DNA from: Corticium candelabrum
Taxonomy: Eukaryota; Porifera; Homoscleromorpha; Homosclerophorida; Plakinidae
Direction: 5' to 3'
Assembly (NCBI RefSeq): GCF_963422355.1
Contig: NC_085092.1
Span: 1,915,001 to 1,979,000 of the forward strand
DNA length: 64,000 nucleotides
Part shown: positions 1 through 61,797 of the stretch, in pieces
Layout of the letters: each line of letters starts with the position of its first letter
Numbering within the stretch: position 1 is the stretch's first letter
Made by a program: the position numbers and the translations under genes
The notes under the pieces: generated by a model
What the model saw: the letters and a program-made list of their open reading frames with translations, nothing else
What the model was told of the DNA's origin: nothing
Database searches by the model: none

Positions 1-33
1 TATGAGATAGTTAATTAAGTTCTATTTGTGCAG

Positions 34-31421
<31,388 letters not shown>

Positions 31422-31739
31422 CCTACTTTAATTAACAGCTCAACCAAACTGTTTGATAAAGGGTGATTTAATGTGTAGTCTGGTAGATACATGTATAATT
31501 AGGTGAACCTACATTAGCATGTATTGTAAAGTGAATTGTGCCTAGAATCTTACATAGTCTGGATTGAAGTATGGTCAATGATGACGTTCTAATGCAAAAA
31601 TTAGACAATTTCTATTTTAGTGGAGCTACTGAACAAGTGTGGTCTTTTGTAGGTCTTGTAAGTGTTATAGCCTAGTAACATGTAACTTACAACAACTTGA
31701 CCTATCTGTGTTTACACAATGTACGTACAATTCACCCAT

Positions 31740-35690
<3,951 letters not shown>

Positions 35691-35880
35691 CCCCCCCCCC
35701 ACATACACACATTTATTCAAGAGCGGCGTTTAGTTTTACACTTTTGCCTAACTGTTGTACCAAGGTGGCAAAAACTCTGTGTGTGCGCGAGCGAGGGCGT
35801 GGTGTGTGTGCGTGCGTGCGTGCGCAAGCGCGCGCGTGGTGTGTGTGTGCGTGCGTGCGTACGTGTGTGCGTGTGTTAGA
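35691..35880. repeat. Poly-C, then degenerate AC/GT-rich tract
   Basis: Poly-C of about 14 and ACATACACACA follow the LINE 5' end. A GTGTGCGTGCGTGCG-type stretch lies at 35775-35876. Confidence 0.7.
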
Positions 35881-35921
35881 TCTGTTTTGGGTATATCAAT
35901 TAATTAAGAATTCAGCAGTGT

Positions 35922-36430
35922 ACAGGGACTATTTGGTCGTGGGGACTATTTGGTCGCGCGCAATTATCTCGCTCCTATTTGGTTCTCGAAACCGTTTAAC
36001 TAGAGCTTATTTGGTTTCGGCCACCTGCAGGGACTATTTGGTCGGGGGACTATTTGGTTTCGCATTTATTGAACCTCGAATCGGTACTCTCCAACTCTTG
36101 CAGCTGTACGAGACGGACGCGAACGACGTGACGATGGCCATGATAATTTTCACGCGTCTCCCAGATGTCTCGATGAGCCGAAATCGAGTGCGACCTGCTT
36201 CTTCTTCGTTTGTATTTGGCTTCATACGAATACCGAAGTCATCACGACATTGTCGATAGCAATTTTGCGTGTCTGACGTTTCGTTTTAAGGCAAATCTCG
36301 GCTCGTCTGGTAACGGGCGTGTCGAAAGTAGGCAGAGTAAGAATGTCTTGTGGGTTACAAGGTAAACAAACATGATTTGATCACGCAGCGCACGTGTAGA
36401 GATGTGCCTAGGACGTTTTAGTGTGTAGAA
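35922..36430 (+). repeat. GACTATTTGGTCG repeat family, copy 1
   Basis: Begins GTACAGGGACTATTTGGTCG, with four copies of the (GG)GACTATTTGGTCG/TTTGGTTTCG theme in the first 150 bp, then about 350 bp of unique body (CCAACTCTTGCAGCTGTACG, CTTCTTCTTCGTTTGTATTT). Copies 2 (38774-39350, inverted) and 3 (61128-61640) align along the whole length. Confidence 0.85.
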
Positions 36431-36479
36431 TGCTGCGGCTAGCTGCAGATTTATGCATCGATCCTGCATGGCGTCGATC

Positions 36480-37300
36480 GATACCTACAGCGACGTATGC
36501 GTACTGTCTACGCAAGGAAGACGATACGTCTCTCTAGAGGTTGCGCACAACCAAAGATCGGTGATGACTTTCAGAACAGAAGAGAAAATAAGCGAATATA
36601 CGTAAAAAATTAGTTCGAGAAACAATTAATTAGATGTATCTGATGTAAAATCACTTATTTGCACTTGGTCTCTCAGATGGGTATTGATGGTTGTTTGTTT
36701 GCGTTGTAGTAGTCTACACTATAAAACGATACGTTTTGTAGATTAGTGGAGCCTAGTGAAAATCTTGTTTACTTGTATACAAGCAGCTTCTGTCTCTTTC
36801 TGCCATTTAGTCTGTTCGTCTGTCTATCTTTTCTTTGAATGGTGACACAGCAAAATGTGCTGCAGTAGAACCAGGCTAGGCAGGCAAGAAAATGAAGACA
36901 AGAACGATATTAATCAGCATGCAGCTATGCGCATGCATGCAGATATGAGTGTGTATACAGAGATGCAATGCAAGAGTGATCAGTGGAAAAGTGTCTAAGT
37001 TAATTCAAATTGACTCATCAACAGTGTAAAGTAGAGGACTTTGTATATGACTGAAATATTAATTAAGCTTATTACGTTAATTAATTGATTTAGAAATTCT
37101 AGCTTTGTTACCGTCTTGCGAAGAATAAAATAATCTGTCTGCCTATTAGTCTGTCTGTCTGTCTGTCTGTCAGACAGTTGTTTAGGCGTTAGTAGTTAAT
37201 TCTAGCATAGGGCCTGCGGGCTTGCTTGTTTGTTTTACAGTTTAGTGTGAGTGTACAGTTTCAATGTATGAAATACATGTATTGGACAGACAGACAGACA
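36480..37300. other. Intergenic sequence, simple repeats only
   Basis: No gene recognised. AATAAAATAATCTGTCTGCC at about 37125 followed by (TGTC)n to 37172 looks like another LINE 3' end. Confidence 0.45.
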
Positions 37301-37460
37301 GACAATTTATTCTTATACAGATTCTACTTGTACAAATGTAAGGAGTTTTTAAATACAAATCAGTCCTTGCAAACAACAAAGCCATTAACTAATGGACTTG
37401 ACTTTGAATGTCAAAATCAAATAATCTATCTAAATCACAGACTGTCTGTCTGTCTGTCGT
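37301..37460 (-). mobile_element. LINE 3' end fragment flanked by tetranucleotide repeats
   Basis: Reverse complement of the 3' UTR at about 27470-27590 (CCTTGCAAACAACAAAG, AACTAATGGACTTG blocks). Left flank is (GACA)n at 37285-37304; right flank is CTGTCTGTCTGTC at 37442-37459. Confidence 0.65.
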
Positions 37461-38107
37461 TTGCTTGTTTTTGTGTACCGTGCTATTGTGTCCAATATTA
37501 TTTCTGAACCAATGCTTAATTTTGGCTGTTCCTCTGTCTCTTTGTCTATCTCTGTTGTTTGGTTGTTCTTTGTGTGCCTTAATTGGTAGTGTATTTAGGA
37601 TTGTTTCTTATTTGTAATAATTGCGTTTTTGCTTTGAATTATATAGATCGGTGATAATATTCCATTGAAAGTTTTGTACCAATTCTCATGTTTCTCACTT
37701 GGTGGCATTATCATGTATCCTGGGAGAAGCTTTCCTGAAAGGATACGCGTCCAACCAAACTTGGCGTTGCAGAGTAATGTAGTTTTTTTTAGAGTGCGAG
37801 GGAATAGTCTATAACTAACTGAAGTTCTGCGAAGCTATACGAATATTATACTTTATCGAATTTAGTGTAATATACAAACCTTCTATAGTCCGCTGTCAAG
37901 CGACATTCCACTTTGCAAACGTTGTGTTATATCTAGTGCAACAACACACAGATCACAAGAATCCGTCTATGTAAAAAAGACTGAGGATTTGGCACGTTCG
38001 TCTCTCTAGATCTGCCACACAGAATCGAAATAACCTCCATTGCAGTCACTTTTAAAGCTTGGACTACGAGTTAGCTGATTGCTAAAGTAGATTTCAATGT
38101 TGCAAAT

Positions 38108-38110
<3 letters not shown>

Positions 38111-38148
<38 letters not shown>

Positions 38149-38250
38149 ATCAAGTTTATTGTCAACAATCTTCACTACTACAAACAGTTATTGTTAAAAT
38201 GAAATGTTCTACTTGTAGTCCGAGACTATTGCTAATGAGTAAAACACTGA

Positions 38251-38300
<50 letters not shown>

Positions 38301-38328
38301 TGACAGACAGACAGACAGACAGACAGAC
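38111..38328. repeat. Two (GACA)n arrays with a 107-bp LINE-tail insert
   Basis: (GACA)n at 38111-38147 and 38255-38328. The insert (38148-38254) read on the minus strand ends GACAATAAACTTGATTCTGTC, a LINE-like 3' end. Confidence 0.8.
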
Positions 38329-38730
38329 ATCCCAGATGTTATGTAAGCAACTACACAATTTTCTTAGTCTTCTTCTCGTCGACTTTTTTTTTGTTTCAAA
38401 GTCATGTCTCAGATTGAGAAATGTCCATTCCCTCCCTGTTACTCTTCAGCGTGTCCTTCACCATATTCGTCAATGTCATGATTTTATAATCAAGTTCCAG
38501 GAGAATTCATTGTTCGCTTCAATCTCCAACAGTGCCCTGACTGTCGCAGATGGTTTCTAAAATTAGAGCAACATAAATCTCAGTGTAGAAACCGCAAAGA
38601 CTTTGAACGCACAACTCAACGGTCAAAGGTGGTGACATCTGGCCATCCGACACCTTCTGGAAGTAATGTCGCGACCTCGCCTTCTCAGTCGGCGCCTGGT
38701 CTTGTTGGCTTCGGGCTTAGTAGGGTTTGA
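38329..38730 (+). pseudogene. N-terminal zinc-finger part of a LINE ORF
   Basis: Directly after (GACA)n. Read across two frameshifts: EKCPFPPCYSSAC, then LHHIRQCHDF, which together fit a C2H2 finger, and then QQCPDCRRWFLKLEQHKSQC, a CCHC finger, followed by a Ser/Thr/Pro-rich stretch and a stop at 38730. Paired N-terminal fingers of this kind are typical of R2-superclade LINEs, so this may be the 5' end of the RLE-type family seen at 61929-63971; the link is inferred, since no copy here contains both parts. Confidence 0.55.
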
Positions 38731-38773
38731 CCGATTGTATTATAGTAATACACTGATGATTATACTAATTACA

Positions 38774-39350
38774 CATTGCATCATCGCAGAGTACAGCATG
38801 CAGACAACAGACCGGATGGTCTAATTAGTCAACCGCGGCACATCTCTACACGTGCGCTGCGTGATCAAGTCATGTTTGTTTACCTTGTAACCCACAAGAG
38901 ATTTTTACTCTGCCTACTTTCGACACGCCCGCTACCAGACGAGCTGAGATTTGCCTCAAAACGAAACGTCAGACACGCAAAATTGCTATCGACAATGTCG
39001 TGATGACTTCGGTATTCATTTGAAGCCAAATAAAAACGAAGAAGAAGCAGGTCGCACTCGATTTCGGCTCATCGAGACGTCTGGGAGACGCGTGAAAATT
39101 ATCATGGCCATCGTCACGTCGTTCGCGTCCGTTTCATACAGCTGTAAGAGTTGGAGAGTGCCGATTCGAGGCGCAATAAATGCGAACCAAATAGTCCCGC
39201 AACCAAATAGTCCCTGCGACCAAAAAATCCCCGCGACCAAATAGTTCCTGCAGGTGGCCGAAACCAAATAAGCCCCAGCTAAACGGTTTCGGGAACCAAA
39301 ATAAGAGCCCGCGATAAATTGTCTCCACGACCAAATAGTCCCTGTACAAG
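38774..39350 (-). repeat. GACTATTTGGTCG repeat family, copy 2
   Basis: Inverted copy ending CAAATAGTCCCTGTAC at 39350, about 290 bp upstream of the P450 start codon. It is homologous to copy 3 out to the GCATACTGTACTC side. Confidence 0.85.
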
Positions 39351-39364
39351 TGCTCTCAGGCTGT

Positions 39365-39630
39365 TAACAAGATGGGGTGACATGGAGGATGTAACAGAAA
39401 TATAGCAAAAAGACGACTGGAATGGTTGTGTCATTTGGCAAGGATGGCTGACGATAGAGTTCCCAAGAATTTTTCGGATGGCTACCCCATTCACGATCAC
39501 CAGAAGGCCCTCGACAGCGTTGGATCGAGAGACAAAGTGAGAAAAAATCAGGCCTATCCGATGATTCGCGGTACACCAGGTCAATATCACGGACAGAATG
39601 GAGACACGTAGCTATATTTGAATAAATTGT
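39365..39630 (+). pseudogene. C-terminal and 3' end remnant of an AP-endonuclease LINE
   Basis: The plus strand reads AKRRLEWLCHLARMADDRVP, then across a shift SRSPEGPRQRWIERQSEKKS, matching the LQWLGHLLRM..GPKQRW block of the LINE at 42904-43239 but from a different subfamily. Stop and GAATAAATTG follow, and the P450 ATG lies 12-30 bases further on. Confidence 0.6.
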
Positions 39631-39642
39631 AAATTAAGTGAA

Positions 39643-58161
<18,519 letters not shown>

Positions 58162-58437
58162 AAGATGAGGTGAATTCGCGGCAAGGTTGTTAATAAGAAT
58201 CTTACTGTTGAATTACACGTTATTTGGAAAACCGTTTTGCATGCAAATGTTGTTGTTGAAGGCTGTTTGTGTAGACTATTTGAGACATTTAGAGATCAGT
58301 CTTGATGTTGAGTCATCATTTGCATGCTGTCAGCTTGACTTGTGCTTGTTTAGTATAGAGGACAATATGGGTGTTTCTGTGTGCTTATTAATATTGTACG
58401 TGTATTTGTACAGAATTTAATCTACATTCTATGTAGC

Positions 58438-58438
<1 letters not shown>

Positions 58439-58490
<52 letters not shown>
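58439..58490. repeat. (TA)n
   Basis: About 50 bp of AT dinucleotides shortly downstream of the P450 stop codon. Confidence 0.95.
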
Positions 58491-58547
58491 TCACATAAAA
58501 TGGATCTCATCAATTTCAATGACACCAGGTGGTGAGACGAGTTGAAA

Positions 58548-58960
58548 GATGGTTGGCATTTCCTGCTCCCCCATTGTCATTTTACCTCATGGTAGCCCCC
58601 CTCCCCGGATGTGGAAAGACAACACTGTTGTATAACATGGTGATGAGGTGGATGAGTCAATCATCTACACAATCACCGAATTCCAAAAATTCCATCTACA
58701 CAGGAATTTTATTACTTTCTGGAGACCGAGGGAGTGGATCGAAAAATTCCAAATATTTGCACCAGAAGAGGTGATACTCGTCGAGAAACTGCATGGATGG
58801 TGACTCTAGCAAGTTATTCATCTTTGATGATATCAAAATAGACAACAGTCTCATGGAACCCATTAAGGAATACTTTTCACTGTAACTGCAATTGCATCTA
58901 CCTCACCCAGAGCTACTACCATGTCCCCAATACATACGTTGACATACCAAAGCCTTCTGT
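58548..58960 (+). pseudogene. Viral-type packaging ATPase (A32/FtsK-like) remnant
   Basis: Read across shifts: Walker A APLPGCGKTTLLYNMV (about 58590-58640), Walker B KLFIFDDI (about 58810-58836) followed by LMEPIKEYF, and a sensor-like NCNCIYLTQSYYHVP (about 58885-58925). This order and spacing resemble the packaging ATPase of Polinton/Maverick-like elements and related dsDNA viruses. No other virus-type gene (polymerase B, integrase, capsid) is seen nearby. Several shifts and a stop after EYFSL make it a relic. Confidence 0.55.
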
Positions 58961-59269
58961 CTCTTCACGCACTGGACAACAAAAATATCTGACATATAGC
59001 AGACAATCACAGCAACGCCATCGCAATGAGGCAACTTGCAAACCTTTCTCATTCATGCTTCTTGACAAAACGAGCAAACAGATACCAGAGGTGTATCATT
59101 GTGGATTTCATACATTTTATCTACATTATGTCACGGCAATAGCTAGTTACTGTATTTACAACAAGGTTTAATGTCATTACAATACCATTTACTGTCATTA
59201 CAATAACATGCATTTAATTATGCTGCGCAACATTTCTAGGTAACCGTAACTATCAATAGTGTGGCATTA

Positions 59270-59870
59270 ATTCGCGCAAGTGAAGAGCGTGCAAGATCAT
59301 AAAGCGAAATTTCTCAATAATAGGGAGATTCTCAAGAAGCGCATCATGGACGGAACATCGGCAAACAGCGGTTTCAGGAAGATGTGGCTCAACCCTTGCA
59401 ACGACCCATCAAAGCAGAGTCGGACAAACAGCAAGATAAATTGATAGAAAATTACAAGAGGGTCAAAGGCGCTGGCAACAGCGCAGGCCTGCATTGTCAA
59501 TGCCATCGCAAATCTGCCACCTCTTTCAGCCATTTGTCACCAGAGATCAGAAGCATTGCCAGCGCTAGAGGCAGCCGCTATGTCAGCGATCGATATAATG
59601 CAGGACTAGAACAACCAAAGGTGTTGGAGGTCTATAAACTGTATGTCGTTGTCTTCACTCTAACCAGAGTTCTAGGCCGTTCGAATGTTTTGCCAAGGTG
59701 CCAAAAATGTGACATTCTCGGTGCTACTATTACCACTGGGAATTTCGAAACATCGCTCATCCAAAACATCGCCCAATCTCATTTACAACCCATGGGCCGC
59801 TATTGAGAATCAAGATTGTGGTGACTTCGCGGCCCCAGTTAGTAGTACTATAGTAACATGTCTATGTCTC
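59270..59870 (+). other. Unrecognised higher-GC stretch with a 140-residue frame
   Basis: The frame 59384-59806 has QRPIKAESDKQQDKLIENYK and further Ser/Ala-rich sequence. I recognise no domain. It follows the ATPase remnant and could belong to the same element, which is a guess. A higher-GC stretch with CGCG runs continues to about 59950. Confidence 0.3.
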
Positions 59871-60001
59871 TTGCACAGCCCCTCTTATCGCACACGCGAG
59901 GAGCGTAGAGGGGCGGTGGCCACACGGAAAAGACGTCGCGCGCGCGTTAAGAAGGGCTGTGCAATAACGTGCGTTACCATTCCTGCAGTGTACGTACATA
60001 C

Positions 60002-60209
60002 ACAAGTCCAAAAACATTTTGAGAAAATGATGGGTATGTAGGGATGGGTATGTACTTAGGTCATTTATGCCCATCTCCTACATCACATTCACAACTGCTG
60101 CAAGCGATATAGGTAAATAGAGTGTGATGTAGGAGATGGGCATAAATGACATAAGTACATACCCATCCCTACATACCCATCATTTTCTCAAAATGTTTTT
60201 GGACTTGTT
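60002..60209. mobile_element. MITE with 86-bp arms, uninterrupted copy
   Basis: Arms 60002-60087 and 60123-60209 are reverse complements (CAAGTCCAAAAACATTTTGA outermost). The 35-bp loop contains CTGCAAGCGATATAGG, like the loop around the interrupted copy near 11000. Confidence 0.92.
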
Positions 60210-60439
60210 TCATATATTTTTGGACTTGCTTCATACATTTTTACATGGAAATGACAGTTTTAGTAAATGGAGTGCTTAGCATTTTGAACATGTGAGAATA
60301 CTTTCATGTTCAAACCCCCAGGACAGACCACGTGGAGGTTGCACTCTTTGTCCCGCCCCCTCCCACCCTAGGCCACGAATTTCAGGCTGTAATTAGACGC
60401 TGCACATCCCAGTTTAGCTACGGTATTTCTTTTCAAGTG

Positions 60440-61110
60440 ACCTCTAGCCTGGCTGACAAAAGTGAAATGTGAAATTTGAAATGTGAAAGAATAGATAGGG
60501 TTTTTTACTTGCCGATAGTTGGCTTCTGAGGCGCTTAGTGTCAGCGGTGATAGTCTGCTTAGACTTAGGTAGTTTGAAATGGAAATGACAGTTCTAGTAA
60601 ACGTGTGCAGCTCGGCCGTGATTTCAATCTCTGATTGCATCTCTAAACAACTCCCACGTTACACTCAGCATACACGGAAGTATGTAGCAGCTGACGGATG
60701 TACGTAATAACACTGATTGCATCTATAAACAACTCTCATTACCTAGGGTTTCACGAAAGAGATACACGCTTACATGCACAGAGAGTCAGACAGGACGCCG
60801 CGCCGTTGAACATAGTCGTACATGTTCAACTACATGCAACTGTAAGCAGCATGTAGCAGCTGGTGGAAGTGGCAGCTAGGCTTCCAAAGGGTATGTAGTC
60901 ACATGTACACACGTGACCGGAACAACATGGCGTTGTAGGAAGCAGTACGTGGAATTGCATGGCAGCAGTTGACTGATACAAGGTGACTTTGCACATTTCT
61001 AGCTGGTGGGTCAGTGCAATTCTTCGGACAAGAGCGAATCGTTTGGTGTGACTCTCGTCGTTGTAGCTGCTTCGAGTGAGGCGCTAGCCTGGCTGACAAA
61101 AGTGAAATGT
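60440..61110. repeat. Interspersed repeat, copy 2, partly duplicated
   Basis: GCCTGGCTGACAAAAGTGAA occurs at 60450 and 61088, and AGCAGCTGACGGATGTACGT at 60688. Matches 11228-11640. Confidence 0.65.
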
Positions 61111-61127
61111 GAAATGTGAAATGTTGT

Positions 61128-61640
61128 ACAGGGACTATTTGGTCGCGTGGACTATTTGGTCGCGGGCAATTATCTCGCTCCTATTTGGTTCCCGAAACCG
61201 TTTAACTAGGGCTTATTTGGTTTCGGCCACCTACAGGACTATTTGGTTTCGCATTTATTGCGCCTCGAATCGGCACTCTCCAACTCTTACAGCTGTACGA
61301 GACGAATGCGAACGACGTGACGATGGCCATGATAATTTTCACGCGTCTCCCAGACGTCTCGATGAGCCGAAATCGAGTGCGACCTGCTTCTTCTTCGTTT
61401 GTATTTGGCTTCATATGAATACCGAAGTCATCACGACATTGTCGATGGCAATTTCGCGTGTCTGACGTTTCCTTTTGAGGCAAATCTCAGCTCGTCTGGT
61501 AGCGGGCGTGTTGAAAGTAGGCGAAGTAAGAATGTCTTGTGCGTTACAAGGTAAACAAACATGATCCGATCACCGAGTGTAGATGTGCCGCGGTTAGCTA
61601 ATTAGTTGTCCGGTCTGTTGTCTGCATACTGTACTCGGCT
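61128..61640 (+). repeat. GACTATTTGGTCG repeat family, copy 3
   Basis: Begins GTACAGGGACTATTTGGTCG and follows the same order as copy 1, extending to TTGTCTGCATACTGTACTC. Confidence 0.85.
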
Positions 61641-61674
61641 TCCTGCGATGATGGATATGCAATCTGCGAAAACA

Positions 61675-61797
61675 GTCTGTCTGTCTGTCTGTATGTCAGT
61701 CAGTCAGTCTGTATGTCAGTCAGTCAGTCAGTCTGTATGTCAGTCAGTCAGTCAGTCTGTATGTCAGTAAGTCAGTCAGTCTGTCTGTCTGTCAAGA
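61675..61797. repeat. (CTGT)n/(CAGT)n array at LINE 3' end
   Basis: TCTGTCTGTCTGTATGTCAG and CAGTCAGTCAGTCTGTATGT higher-order units; abuts the minus-strand LINE 3' end. Confidence 0.92.

Noticed and set aside
39426..39611. Small host gene upstream of the P450
   Set aside because: The sequence matches the C-terminal block of LINE proteins (LEWLCHLARM type) across a frameshift.
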